Positions 1-8,930 are shown, counted from the stretch's first letter. The stretch is DNA of 64,000 nucleotides from a bacterium (GCA_029565685.1 JAKQNR010000001.1:69710-133709); one strand, 5' to 3'. Notes: a model not told the origin generated them from the letters alone. Numbers and translations: made by a program.

Positions 1-1316
1 TCTGGGTCTGCTCTTACCTGGCCGTCCTAAAAATCGGCGCCGTGGCAGTGCCCTTTTCCACCACCCTTACCCCTGAAGAATTCAACCGCAACGCCCGCTT
101 TACAGAGTGCAAAGCCATCTGCCTTTCGATCCGGCAGTATAAAAAGTATGCATCCGCCCTGCCGGCGTCGGTGGCCATGGTTTTTGATGAGTGTCTAGAC
201 CAGGAAGGTCCGTTGGCCTGGCCGGCGGAATCCAAAGACTTTAATTGGGATCAAGATGCAGCATTGATGCTCACCTCCGGAACCACCGCCGCGCCGAGAG
301 CGGTTCGCATCACCCATCATAACATCCAGGCGAACACCAACTCCATCATCGAGTATCTGGAACTGAACCACAATGAACGGATGATGGATATTCTGCCGTT
401 CTACTATTGCTTTGGCACCTCACTCCTGCATACCCATCTACGCGTCGGAGCGTCTTTGGTGCTGTGCAATTCCTTTGTTTATCCGGAACCGGTGCTGGAT
501 ACATTGGAAGAGTTGGAATGCACCGGCTTTGCCGGCGTGCCCTCGACGTACCAGCTCCTGCTGCGCAACAGCTCATTCCCGCGGCGCGTTAAAAAGCCGT
601 TGCGCAAAATTCAACAGGCGGGCGGCAAACTGCATAACGTGCTGATCAAAGAACTGGTCGCGTGCCAACCGCAGGCGCGGGTGTATGTGATGTACGGGCA
701 AACCGAGGCGACGGCGAGGCTCTCCTATTTGCCTCCTGAGCGGCTGCCGGAAAAACTCGGCTCCATGGGAAAGGGCATCCCCCAGGTTCAGCTGCGGGTG
801 CTGGATGAGTCCGGCAATCCGGTCAAGCCCGGTGAAGTGGGCGAGATCTATGCCACCGGTGAAAATATTTCCCCGGGCTACTGGAAAGATCCCCTGGCGA
901 GCGCAGAAAAATTTATCAACGGCGTTTTGAAAACAGGCGACCTGGCCACAGTGGATGAGGAGGGATTTATTTATATCGTCGATCGCAAAGCGGATTTTAT
1001 CAAATCCTTCGGATTCCGCGTAAGCAGCCAGGATGTCGAATCCTGCATTCTCGAACTGGAAGACGTGGTCTCTGCGGCGGTGATCGGCGAAGCGGACCTG
1101 GTGCGCGGCGAAGCCATTCGAGCATTCGTCGTCCTGCATCCGCACACACCCTTGACGACCGAGGACATCATCAACCATTGCCGGCGCCGCATGGCCCGCC
1201 ATATGGTCCCGCGCGACGTGACCGTGGTAGACAGCCTGCCGATGAACGCACACGGCAAAGTGGTCAAATCTGAACTGAAAAAATACGCTCGGCCGGTGCC
1301 TCAAGAGGCTTCCTAG
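1..1316 (+). CDS. AMP-dependent acyl-CoA synthetase/ligase, 5'-truncated by the window edge
   Basis: Adenylate-forming enzyme (ANL superfamily) that would activate a carboxylic acid as acyl-AMP and usually transfer it to CoA or a carrier. The open frame continues to the left edge: the codons before the GTG at 42 read WVCSYLAVLKIGA, the typical segment preceding 'VAVPFSTTLTPEEF', so the track start at 42 is internal. Visible motifs are the phosphate-binding loop MLTSGTTAAPRAVRITH, the adenine motif YGQTEA, the hinge block KTGDLATVDEEGFIYIVDRK and the C-terminal catalytic lysine motif NAHGKVVKSEL. The C-terminal domain is complete. Substrate cannot be told; the family includes fatty acid, aryl and carrier-protein ligases. 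No operon partner is visible on its 3' side, since the next gene starts about 300 bp away. Confidence 0.93.
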   Translation, partial: WVCSYLAVLKIGAVAVPFSTTLTPEEFNRNARFTECKAICLSIRQYKKYASALPASVAMVFDECLDQEGPLAWPAESKDFNWDQDAALMLTSGTTAAPRAVRITHHNIQANTNSIIEYLELNHNERMMDILPFYYCFGTSLLHTHLRVGASLVLCNSFVYPEPVLDTLEELECTGFAGVPSTYQLLLRNSSFPRRVKKPLRKIQQAGGKLHNVLIKELVACQPQARVYVMYGQTEATARLSYLPPERLPEKLGSMGKGIPQVQLRVLDESGNPVKPGEVGEIYATGENISPGYWKDPLASAEKFINGVLKTGDLATVDEEGFIYIVDRKADFIKSFGFRVSSQDVESCILELEDVVSAAVIGEADLVRGEAIRAFVVLHPHTPLTTEDIINHCRRRMARHMVPRDVTVVDSLPMNAHGKVVKSELKKYARPVPQEAS

Positions 1317-1525
1317 CCTAGCGGCGTATATCAGTCCAAGGGCAAGCCGGCTGCACTTCAGCGCCCGAACGGCTCGCCTGTCCCCCCCACCCGCATCTCA
1401 TAATCCTTCTTCGTCCGACGGACGTCACAACTGCACTTACAATGAAGTCAGCCGAGATGTTCACGCATCGAACTCCCGGCGAACGCAGCAGCCGAATAAT
1501 CGCGAATGGTGCAATGAAAAAACCA

Positions 1526-1554
1526 TTGCAATTGACCGCCATAGTTCGTACACT
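1526..1554 (+). promoter_or_regulatory. Possible sigma70-type promoter for the MFS gene
   Basis: TTGCAA and TACACT are separated by exactly 17 bp, ending 56 bp before the transporter start. Both boxes match consensus at only 4 of 6 positions, so this is tentative. The rest of the 294-bp gap 1317-1610 shows no gene or obvious hairpin. Confidence 0.25.
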
Positions 1555-1610
1555 TTTCCATTTCAACCGGCTGCTTCTGCGGCGGCCGGTCAGCCAAGGA
1601 AAGGACTGCT

Positions 1611-2939
1611 ATGAGATCAAAATTCCCCGCAACCTTCTGGACCGCCAACACCATCGAACTCTTTGAACGCGCCGCCTATTACAGCGTGGCCTCCTTTGTA
1701 GTGATCTATCTGAATGAGACGCTGGGAATGGCGCCGACCAAATCCACCTTTCTTAACGGCACTCTGCTCTGGGGCCTCATCTATTTTCTGCCTATCCTCA
1801 GCGGAACGCTGGCCGATAAATTCGGCTTTAAGAAAGCCCTGACACTGGCTTTTTTTCTTCTCTCCCTGGGCTATTTGATCATGGGCAACCTGACCCGGTT
1901 CTGGCCCGCGCTGTCCGGCCAGACCGGGATCGCCATCGACTATACCCTGCCGGTGGTCATCGGCATAATCCTCATCGGCGTGGGCGGCTCTTTTGTCAAA
2001 CCGGTCATCTCAGGCACGGTGCAAAAGACCTCTGGCGCATTGGCCACGCTGGGGTTCGGCATTTTCTACATGGTGATCAACATCGGCTCCATGACCGGAC
2101 GCACCGCCTCTTTCTTTGTCCGCACCGCCTTCGGCATCCCTGCCATCTTTGCCTATGTGGCCACCTCCGCTGCACTGATCGGACTAGCCGTCACCCTGCT
2201 GATCTATAAAGAACCGGAATACCAGACAGCGACGGACGCCGGCGCCAAGCCCAAAACAGTCCGCCAGGCGCTGATCGGCATGGTCATCGTGCTGAAAAAC
2301 CTGCGCTTCGTTTTCTTTCTGGTGGTCATCGGCTTTTTCTGGTTCATCTATGTGCAGATCTATAATCTGATTCCACTTTACCTGCGTTTTGTAGATCCCG
2401 ACGCGCCGGTGGAGCTGTATACGCTGATGAATCCGGTCATGATCGTCTGCTTTCAATTGGTGATCACCCGGCTTTCCAAATCCTGGACTGCGGTGAAATC
2501 CATTATGGCCGGTGTAATCGTCACGGTGATCGGCATGGTGCTCAACATTGTTCCAGCCCTGTTGCACCAGAACGCCCAGACGCCCATCGATCTAGGCGCG
2601 TTTGCACTGCCGACAGCCGGCCTGTTCATCCTGATCTCCCTGGCCTCCATGGCGATCGGCGAGATGCTCGCGTCGCCCCGCATCTACCAATACATCGGTT
2701 CTATTGCGCCCAAAGGGCAAGAAGGGTTGTATCTCGGCTACTCAAACCTCCCACTCGCTCTCGGCACCATTGTAGGGGCGCCCATCGGCGGCATCCTGTT
2801 CACCAGCCTGGTCAAAAATCCAGCGGCACAGGGGCTGCCGCCTCAGACCACGCTGATGTGGCTGATCGTTGCAGCGATGGGCGTGATTTCCCTGGTGGGA
2901 TTATATATCTATGACCGTTTGCTGATCAAGGCGCAGTAA
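1611..2939 (+). CDS. MFS transporter, POT/peptide-transporter-like
   Basis: Polytopic inner-membrane protein of 442 aa with about 12 hydrophobic segments, the usual MFS size. The N-terminus FPATFWTANTIELFERAAYY resembles the proton-dependent oligopeptide transporter (POT/PTR2) opening, where an E-x-F/E-R motif on helix 1 couples proton movement. The loop GTLADKFGFKKALTLAF resembles MFS motif A between helices 2 and 3. The start is supported by a purine-rich Shine-Dalgarno sequence (AAGGAAAGGA) just upstream. Substrate is unknown; peptide or another organic solute is inferred. It appears to be a single gene. Confidence 0.82.
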   Translation: MRSKFPATFWTANTIELFERAAYYSVASFVVIYLNETLGMAPTKSTFLNGTLLWGLIYFLPILSGTLADKFGFKKALTLAFFLLSLGYLIMGNLTRFWPALSGQTGIAIDYTLPVVIGIILIGVGGSFVKPVISGTVQKTSGALATLGFGIFYMVINIGSMTGRTASFFVRTAFGIPAIFAYVATSAALIGLAVTLLIYKEPEYQTATDAGAKPKTVRQALIGMVIVLKNLRFVFFLVVIGFFWFIYVQIYNLIPLYLRFVDPDAPVELYTLMNPVMIVCFQLVITRLSKSWTAVKSIMAGVIVTVIGMVLNIVPALLHQNAQTPIDLGAFALPTAGLFILISLASMAIGEMLASPRIYQYIGSIAPKGQEGLYLGYSNLPLALGTIVGAPIGGILFTSLVKNPAAQGLPPQTTLMWLIVAAMGVISLVGLYIYDRLLIKAQ

Positions 2940-2995
2940 GCATCGGTCGTTTTCCCATTACGGGTTCATGCCACCTAAACAAGAAAGAACAGTTT

Positions 2996-4054
2996 ATGTC
3001 GTTTCAGAAGGGTTGGGCGGCGCTGCATCTGCAATTCACATCGCGCGTGCCGCGTACCGAATATTCTGCCGATCAACACTGGCCTCTGGTTCAAGCGGTC
3101 ACCGGCGTCAAGGTGTCTGCAGACAGCCCGCCGGACCTGCAGGCGCAGGCCTCCGCCGCCTTCCGCAAGGCCTGGCACTACGATCTGGTGTGGAGCATCG
3201 CCGTCAGCCGGGAAGAATTCGGCGAACAGTATACTGAAATGGGCCATGCTGTGTATGCGCACGGCGGCCAGGATTACCTGCCCGCAGGCGCTGCAAGGTG
3301 GACCGATCCGGAACAAATTCTGAACCTGAACCCGGTGCAGCTATTCGGCATTCCGAATCACCACACCCTGGTCAGCCGCTTCAACAGCCATTACGCGGAA
3401 AAATGCCGCCAAACTCCTGAGGCGGTCAATATGACCGGCATTTATATAACCCTCATCTCCGGCCTGATCTATCTCTTCGGCTGGGAGGAGCTGCTGGTCG
3501 CAGCAGGAACCAGCGGCGAACGGTTCGGCGCATTGGCAGAGCGGTACCGCCGATGGATCCAGCCCTATTTTAATGCCCTGGCCGATGCCCAAGCGCCGGT
3601 GGTGATGATCCATGATGATTTTGTCTGGAGCAGCGGCCCGTTCCTGCATCCGGACTGGTACCGCCGGTTTCTCTTTCCCTCTTATCGTGCTCTGTTCGAG
3701 CCTCTGCGCCAAGCGGGAAAAATCATTCTGTTCACCTCTGACGGCGACTATACGCTGTTTATCGACGACCTGGTCGCCTGCGGGGTCAATGGGCTGGTGA
3801 TGGAACCCTTCACCGACATGGCCAAAGTCGCGACAAGTTATGGAGACCGCATCAGCTTTATCGGCAATGCCGACACCCGCGTGCTGCTGTCCGGCGGTAG
3901 AGATGAAATACGCAACGAGGTCAAACGGTGCATGGAGATCGGCAAAGCCCACCCAGGGTTTTTCATGGCCGTGGGCAATCACATTCCCGCCAACACACCG
4001 GTGGACAATGCCCTTTTCTACCAGGAGATGTACCAGGAGTTGAGCAGGCGCTGA
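2996..4054 (+). CDS. Uroporphyrinogen-decarboxylase-like (URO-D superfamily) protein
   Basis: 352-aa TIM-barrel protein of the URO-D/MtaA superfamily. The C-terminal half is the clearest: IHDDFVWSSGPFLHPDWYRR, then SDGDYTLFIDDLVACGVNGL, GNADTRVLLSGG, and the ending FMAVGNHIPANTPVDNALFY, typical of the 'decarboxylase-like' members in gene clusters unrelated to heme. No other heme gene is nearby, so heme synthesis is unlikely. These relatives are often methyltransferase-like or of unknown role. A second, different member lies at 5444-6517. The start is the first ATG in frame; its Shine-Dalgarno sequence is weak. The 3' end abuts the remnant of an SPFH gene. Confidence 0.85.
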   Translation: MSFQKGWAALHLQFTSRVPRTEYSADQHWPLVQAVTGVKVSADSPPDLQAQASAAFRKAWHYDLVWSIAVSREEFGEQYTEMGHAVYAHGGQDYLPAGAARWTDPEQILNLNPVQLFGIPNHHTLVSRFNSHYAEKCRQTPEAVNMTGIYITLISGLIYLFGWEELLVAAGTSGERFGALAERYRRWIQPYFNALADAQAPVVMIHDDFVWSSGPFLHPDWYRRFLFPSYRALFEPLRQAGKIILFTSDGDYTLFIDDLVACGVNGLVMEPFTDMAKVATSYGDRISFIGNADTRVLLSGGRDEIRNEVKRCMEIGKAHPGFFMAVGNHIPANTPVDNALFYQEMYQELSRR

Positions 4055-4055
4055 C

Positions 4056-4256
4056 CTGCACCTCTTCTCAACCGCTGTGTTGAGGTCACTCTTTCCCTTC
4101 CATTACGCCTATGATGCAGAGGATCACCGGGAGACCTCTTTGCGCGGCGCGCCGGCCGAAGTGGCGGAGGCGTTGAAAAAGGAACTGCAGGCCCGTCTAA
4201 GCACAGCGGGCATGGAGGTGTTGGAGGGGAGGATCACCCACCTGATATATTCATGA
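4056..4256 (+). pseudogene. Remnant of an SPFH/Band 7 domain protein gene
   Basis: Not in the ORF track because it has no start. The frame beginning right after the URO-D stop reads AVLRSLFPFHYAYDAEDHRE, then SLRGAPAEVAEALKKELQAR and AGMEVLEGRITHLIYS before TGA. This matches the middle of bacterial SPFH (stomatin/prohibitin/flotillin-like) proteins, whose consensus there is roughly ALRSLA-YPYD...SLRG...VA..LK.ELQ.RL..AGVEVLEARISHLAY. The N-terminal membrane anchor and the C-terminal half are missing: the frame stops just where APEIA would be expected. The family match is from memory. Only about 66 codons survive, so it is taken as a decayed gene. Confidence 0.72.
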
Positions 4257-4259
4257 GGG

Positions 4260-4434
4260 ATGAAAAAAATTACTGCCCCGCATCGACCGCCGTCTCTAGA
4301 ATCTTTTGCACCGATGGGCCGATGATGATCTGCGCAGCCTCAACCGTCAAATCAAGTCTCTTGTGCGGGAAGCGGCGATGCAGGCGGGTCGAATGAAACG
4401 GGCGAAAAAAACACACTGCCAAAGCAGCGATTGA
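4260..4434 (+). pseudogene. Remnant of a small Arc-like ribbon-helix-helix protein gene
   Basis: In the frame starting at 4270 the sequence reads LLPRIDRRL, a TAG stop, then NLLHRWADDDLRSLNRQIKS and LVREAAMQAGRMKR. This is the signature of the small Arc-type DNA-binding proteins usually encoded directly after SPFH genes (…[34 protein letters not shown]…). An ATG at 4260 lies in another frame, separated by a run of seven A; losing one A would join ATG to this frame. So there are two lesions, a probable homopolymer frameshift and an in-frame amber codon. Together with the fragment just upstream it marks a dead SPFH-Arc gene pair. Confidence 0.7.
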
Positions 4435-4495
4435 GCAACAGACACACGGCGTAAACGCCCATGCGGAGTTAAAACTCACACTCCGCCAGAGACGA

Positions 4496-5284
4496 TCAAT
4501 GTTGGGGACACTGGGACGGCCGGTGCGCCGGCAGGCTGATGGTAAAGTGCGTCCCCTCTCCCAGGCGGCTCTGCACCGTAAGAGTGCCCTGATGGCGGGA
4601 GACGATCTCCTTGCACACATACAGACCAAGCCCATGACCGCAGGCATGGCCGCTGTGAAAAGGCTGAAATAACGTAGACAACGTAGCGCGATCCATGCCC
4701 GGACCGTTGTCGCACAGGCTGCACACCACCATCTGGCTCTTCTCCTGATAGCCGGTTTTGATGCGCAGGGAGACATCCGGACAAGCCTGCAGAGCGTTGT
4801 ATAGAAGATTAAACAGCACCTGGCGGATCTGCGATTCCACGCCGCAGATCAAAGGCAGGTTTTCAGCCGCGCAGAATGAGACTGCGGTTTTATGTTTGCG
4901 TAAAAAGGACTTGAGGACAAATAAAAAATCAGCGATGACCAGGTTAAGGGAGAGAGGGACAGGATGAAAGTCGGGTTTGACGCCTGAGAAAAGCGCCTGG
5001 GTCAACTCAAAAGCGTCGCGCAGCGCCTGAGCGGCGCAGTGCAGGCGCTCCGTCGCCGAGCCATACTCCTGCTGCGCCATGCACTGCAGCGCCACCTCCA
5101 GATTGCCATAACCGATGGTGAGTTGGTTATTCATCTCATGGCCGATGCTGGCGGCCAGAGTGCCGGCCATGAGCAGGCTTTGCTGCTGCAAAAGCCGCCC
5201 GCTTTGCTCCTCGATATCTGCCGCAGCAGCCGCCGTCTCAATCTCCCTGGTCAGGGCTGCCGCATGTGCTTGATCCCAGCTCAT
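4496..5284 (-). CDS. Small cytoplasmic sensor histidine kinase
   Basis: 262-aa protein made almost only of a kinase core. After a short helical N-terminus comes an H-box with the likely phosphorylated histidine (SIGHEMNNQLTIGYGN), then an N-box (QVLFNLLYNALQAC), a G1 box (LCDNGPGMD) and a G2 box (GHGLGLYVCKEIVSRHQG) of a HATPase_c domain. There is no transmembrane segment and no recognisable sensor domain, so input must come from a partner or from the N-terminal helix. No response regulator is adjacent. The start is well supported by GGAG seven bases upstream of ATG. The ORF over 4270-4776 in another frame is a shadow. Confidence 0.9.
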   Translation of the reverse strand: MSWDQAHAAALTREIETAAAAADIEEQSGRLLQQQSLLMAGTLAASIGHEMNNQLTIGYGNLEVALQCMAQQEYGSATERLHCAAQALRDAFELTQALFSGVKPDFHPVPLSLNLVIADFLFVLKSFLRKHKTAVSFCAAENLPLICGVESQIRQVLFNLLYNALQACPDVSLRIKTGYQEKSQMVVCSLCDNGPGMDRATLSTLFQPFHSGHACGHGLGLYVCKEIVSRHQGTLTVQSRLGEGTHFTISLPAHRPSQCPQH

Positions 5285-5443
5285 TCACACGCTCCTCTGC
5301 CTTTTTTCTGCCCATTCTACGCCCCATCTCCCGTCTGACTGGGACATGCAAGCCTCATGGAGACGAGGCAGCACGTAGAATAAGTGACCCTGTTATCTTA
5401 CCTAGGGAAAGAGGCAATTCTCATACCAGTCGAAATGGGTCTT

Positions 5444-6517
5444 TTAGAGCAGCGAGCGTTTTTTTTCCAGGTAATAGCTGTAATTGGCCAGAGTGACTTC
5501 AGGCGGCACTCGGTGATCCACGCAGGGGATAAAACCGCCTTGTTGCAGCAGCGGGGTCAGACGATCCCATTCACGGTCGATGGCCCCACGACCGGCGATG
5601 AGAGCTCGCTTATCCACGCCGCCGATCAACAGCAGCTGATCGCCATAGTCCTGGCGCAAGCGAATCGCATCGGTGTGGGCAGCCTCCAAGGGAAACATGA
5701 CGCGAATGCCCGATTCCAGCCAACCCGGAACCAGCTCATAGATGCAACCGTCACAATCCAGAACATTATGCACAATGCCTTTGGCCTTCAGGCTGGAGGT
5801 GATCTCCTTGTAGCGCGGCACCATCAGCTCATGAAACAGTCGCGGAGACATCAAGGGGCCGTGATTGTAGCACATATCCTCCCACCACCAGGCCACGTCC
5901 ACCAGTCCACGGGGGATCCGCTCGATCAACTGAAGGGTCAGCAGAACGAGGTGATCCATCATCTCCCCCACCCAGTCTTTTTCAGACATAAGCGCATAAG
6001 AAAAATTTTCCACGCCCATCCAATTGCGCAACCAGCCGTAGAGCGATCCAGCGTTAAAAATAACCGGCAGGCCGGTGCGCTTGGCCTGTTGGCTGAACAA
6101 AGCCAGATCTACGCAACGTTCCGGATGTGACGGATCCAGTCTCTCCCGCTTGAACGTTTCCCAATCCGCGCGGCTTTCGATGACATATTTGAGGTAGCGG
6201 GGAATGGTCGAACCGGTGGAAGGCACTTCGCAGAGGTTGCCATCCGTGTCTTGCAAAATAAGATGATCGCCCCTGTCTTCCAACACTCTTTTTTCAAACG
6301 CCGGATGCAATCCGTTTGGCAATGAGAGCAGGGGAAAAATGGAAACCCCTTCGAGACCGAGATAACACTCCACCTCGCTGTTGGTGATGACCGAGCGCGG
6401 CAATCCCTGTTTATGCCACTCGGTGATGGTTTCATCCCAATAGCCAAACTCAAAATCAGGGATCGAATCCGGCTTTTCATGATTGAGAACGGCGAGAAAG
6501 CGTTCACGTGTTGTCAT
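5444..6517 (-). CDS. Uroporphyrinogen-decarboxylase-like (URO-D superfamily) protein
   Basis: 357 aa. The N-terminus MTTRERFLAVLNHEKPDSIP is the classic opening of URO-D superfamily proteins found outside heme clusters, and the C-terminus ends with the equally typical VDHRVPPEVTLANYSYYLEK. A central segment WWWEDMCYNHGPLMSPRLFH forms part of the barrel. It is divergent from the homologue at 2996-4054, so the two are not a recent tandem copy. Role unknown; relatives act in methyl transfer or as uncharacterised decarboxylase-like enzymes. The start has AAGGA seven bases upstream. The upstream M28 peptidase gene ends 31 bp away, so the two are probably co-transcribed. Confidence 0.87.
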   Translation of the reverse strand: MTTRERFLAVLNHEKPDSIPDFEFGYWDETITEWHKQGLPRSVITNSEVECYLGLEGVSIFPLLSLPNGLHPAFEKRVLEDRGDHLILQDTDGNLCEVPSTGSTIPRYLKYVIESRADWETFKRERLDPSHPERCVDLALFSQQAKRTGLPVIFNAGSLYGWLRNWMGVENFSYALMSEKDWVGEMMDHLVLLTLQLIERIPRGLVDVAWWWEDMCYNHGPLMSPRLFHELMVPRYKEITSSLKAKGIVHNVLDCDGCIYELVPGWLESGIRVMFPLEAAHTDAIRLRQDYGDQLLLIGGVDKRALIAGRGAIDREWDRLTPLLQQGGFIPCVDHRVPPEVTLANYSYYLEKKRSLL

Positions 6518-6548
6518 AGAGAGTCCTTTTATCTGCGTTGACGGCGTA

Positions 6549-8819
6549 TTATCTGCCGATAAATTTCTTGATGTTGTCCGTCATCACCTGCGTCATGGCG
6601 GCGTAGGCCTTGGCGACGCCGTGCTGATTTCGGCGCGCTTCATACAGCTTTTGCACCCACTGATACTTGCCCTCAGGGGCCAGAGACAGCGTTTTCGCAA
6701 AGGCGACGTGCAGCAGGCCGGCCGGCAGGCGATCGTAGAGCTGCCACACCGAGTCGACCGGTTGATCGGGCGTGGTTTCAAGGATCACCAGGCTCTGCTT
6801 TTTATCCAGACGCTGGGCAAGAAAACCCTGCAGATTCAAAGCCTGTGTCGGCGTGAGCCGCAGCAGCAGTTTTACGCGTCCGGCGGCCAGCAGGGCGGAG
6901 ATCTGCGCGCTGTCGGCAAGCGTGGTTTCGACAACGCCGTTTTCCTCTGCCCAGGTTTGCACCAACGTGTGCCCCCAGCTGCTGAGTCCTTTGCCGTCGA
7001 ACACAGGATCCTGCGGCGAGCGAAGGCACAGCCAATTGACGCCGGCGCGGTACAGCAGGCGGGCATGAGCGGCATTCTGGTGCAGCGATTCCGTTCCGTT
7101 GAGAGCGATGGCGGCGCACAGCCTGGCGCCGGACGCCGCCTCATCGAAACTGACGCTGTTTTTGAAACGGAGCAGCTTGGATCCTTCACGAATGCGGCGC
7201 TCCAGGTCATCGTATGCGGCGAACAGGTCTTTTTCCTCCGCCGTAGCGGGCAGTGGGTAAACCACGCAGCGCACAGCCGCAGGGATGGCGCGATCTCGCA
7301 GAGAGTCGGCTTTTGCCAGAGTGGTCGCCGGCTGAAAAGAAAAATCAATCTGATCGCCGAACAAGTGAAAGAAATAGCCGCTGCGATTTCCGCCGAACAA
7401 CAGAGTGCCGGGCGCATCGGCCAAAACGGTCAGCAGCTCCACACAGCGCTCTCCGACGACCTGCAGCGCCTGAACATTGAGCGTCGACGGGTCATCTTCG
7501 AACTGATGATAAAACGGATGGTCTCCTGTAGAGGAGACATAAAAAGCCGGAATGCCCTGTTCGACAAAATAGGCATGATCTGAGCCGAACACGCCGCTGC
7601 CGCGGTAGAGTTTCAGTTTTTTACTCACCGAATCATTGTGGCTTCGCACCCAGGGGTCCAGCAGGTCAAAAAAGTAGTTCCGGCCGCTGATGCTGACTCC
7701 GCCGTCGCCGGCGCCGACCATATCTAGATTGACGTTGGCGACGATCTTTTCCGCCGGGACTGAGGGATGAAGGGTGAAGTAGCGGGAGCCGAGCAAGCCC
7801 TGCTCTTCGCCGCCAAAGCAAGCAAAGATGATCGAGCGCTTGAGTTTTTTCTGCCTGATCACTCGGGCCATCTCCATCACCACCGCTGTTCCGGAGGCGT
7901 TATCGTCTGCGCCGGCGTAAAGATGACCATCCAGGGAAAGACCGTTGTGATCCATGTGGGCGCCGACAACCAGGTATTCGTCGGCAAGAACCGGATCCGT
8001 GCCGCGGACCACGACCAGGACGTTTTCGCCTTCCTGGACGGCCGCCAGATCAAACCGGCTGCTCATCGCCATCCTCCGATGAAAGGAAAAAGAGTGGGGT
8101 TTGTCAGCCAGGTCGCGAAGGAGATGATCAATGTTTTTGTGGCATCCGGTAAAGAGGTCGCGCGCCACTTTTTTAGAGATGTTGAAAATGGGCATGTGCG
8201 GTCGATATCCTTCTGCGGTGATCGTAACGCCGCGCAGAGGCCAATCGCCCCGGTCCAGCATCAACAGGCCGGAAGCCCCTTTTTGTTCAGCGGTGCGCAC
8301 CTTGTAAAACCGCTCGTTGGCAAACGCCCAATCCTGGCCATTCTGCGGCACGCCGCGTTGAATCAATACGATCTTGCCCTTTACGTCCATGCCCGCATAA
8401 TCGTCCCAGCCCATGGAGGGTTCAGAGATGCCGTAGCCGATAAAAACCACCTCTGCGGAAAGCTCGGCGGAGCCCGAGTTTTGATACGGGATGAAATCAA
8501 CATTCTCCCGGTATTCGATGGCGCCATAAGAGCTGTTGAGCAGCTTCAATTTAGCCTTTTTCTTCTGCTCGGTGACCAGCATGGGAAATATCTGCAAATA
8601 GCCGTTCTCATCGCCCATGGGCGTCAATCCCCAGCTCTTCAGCTGGTTGCTGATCCACAGCGCGGCGTTGCGCGCCTCCGTAGTGCCGGTCTTGCGGCCT
8701 TTGTATTTCGGCAGGCACAGCTCCTCGACATAAGAAAATGCGGCTGATCCATCAAAAGCGTCCTGGGCCGCGGTGAACGAGAACAATAGTAAAACAAAGA
8801 TCACGCTCTTTTTCATCAA
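6549..8819 (-). CDS. Secreted M28 zinc aminopeptidase with a degenerate M19-like C-terminal domain
   Basis: 756 aa with an N-terminal signal peptide (MMKKSVIFVLLLFSFTAAQ). A PA-like insert lies at about 120-240 and the M28 core at about 280-465. The co-catalytic zinc ligands are visible: H288 in GAHMDHNG, D305 in AGADDNASG, E338/E339 in FGGEEQGLLGS, D366 in NLDMVG and H438 in FYHQFEDD. It would release N-terminal residues from peptides outside the inner membrane. The last 250 residues resemble membrane dipeptidase (M19), for example DLERRIREGSKLL, then IALNGTESL and ARLLYRAGVNWLCLRS, followed by GLSSWGH, but the metal-binding histidines expected of M19 are absent. It is probably a pseudo-enzyme domain. 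Both ATGs at the start are usable. Confidence 0.9.
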   Translation of the reverse strand: MMKKSVIFVLLLFSFTAAQDAFDGSAAFSYVEELCLPKYKGRKTGTTEARNAALWISNQLKSWGLTPMGDENGYLQIFPMLVTEQKKKAKLKLLNSSYGAIEYRENVDFIPYQNSGSAELSAEVVFIGYGISEPSMGWDDYAGMDVKGKIVLIQRGVPQNGQDWAFANERFYKVRTAEQKGASGLLMLDRGDWPLRGVTITAEGYRPHMPIFNISKKVARDLFTGCHKNIDHLLRDLADKPHSFSFHRRMAMSSRFDLAAVQEGENVLVVVRGTDPVLADEYLVVGAHMDHNGLSLDGHLYAGADDNASGTAVVMEMARVIRQKKLKRSIIFACFGGEEQGLLGSRYFTLHPSVPAEKIVANVNLDMVGAGDGGVSISGRNYFFDLLDPWVRSHNDSVSKKLKLYRGSGVFGSDHAYFVEQGIPAFYVSSTGDHPFYHQFEDDPSTLNVQALQVVGERCVELLTVLADAPGTLLFGGNRSGYFFHLFGDQIDFSFQPATTLAKADSLRDRAIPAAVRCVVYPLPATAEEKDLFAAYDDLERRIREGSKLLRFKNSVSFDEAASGARLCAAIALNGTESLHQNAAHARLLYRAGVNWLCLRSPQDPVFDGKGLSSWGHTLVQTWAEENGVVETTLADSAQISALLAAGRVKLLLRLTPTQALNLQGFLAQRLDKKQSLVILETTPDQPVDSVWQLYDRLPAGLLHVAFAKTLSLAPEGKYQWVQKLYEARRNQHGVAKAYAAMTQVMTDNIKKFIGR

Positions 8820-8901
8820 ATCGTCCTTTGCGCAGTTTGGGGTTCCGTTAGGATCAACCGATCAGGGTGAAATCAGCAACCTGAAGATTGACTAAACTTT
8901 T

Positions 8902-8930
8902 ATTTTATTAAAAATAATCCTCTCCTGCAA
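8902..8930 (-). promoter_or_regulatory. Probable promoter of the M28 peptidase operon
   Basis: Read on the minus strand, TTGCAG is followed after 17 bp by TAAAAT (5 of 6 to the -10 consensus), about 83 bp before the peptidase start, in an A/T-rich intergenic stretch. It is divergent from the nuclease promoter at 9003-9031. Confidence 0.45.

Noticed and set aside
573-1304. 243-aa ORF antisense to the AMP ligase
   Set aside because: Complete overlap with a gene whose motifs are clear; arises from codon bias.
2968-3237. 89-aa ORF starting before the URO-D-like gene
   Set aside because: Out of frame with, and mostly inside, the URO-D-like gene.
4270-4776. 168-aa minus-strand ORF at the kinase 3' end
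   Set aside because: Overlaps the histidine kinase ATPase domain in another frame and covers the Arc remnant antisense.
7767-8747. 326-aa + strand ORF over the M28 peptidase
   Set aside because: Antisense to intact zinc-binding motifs; no ribosome site or domain.
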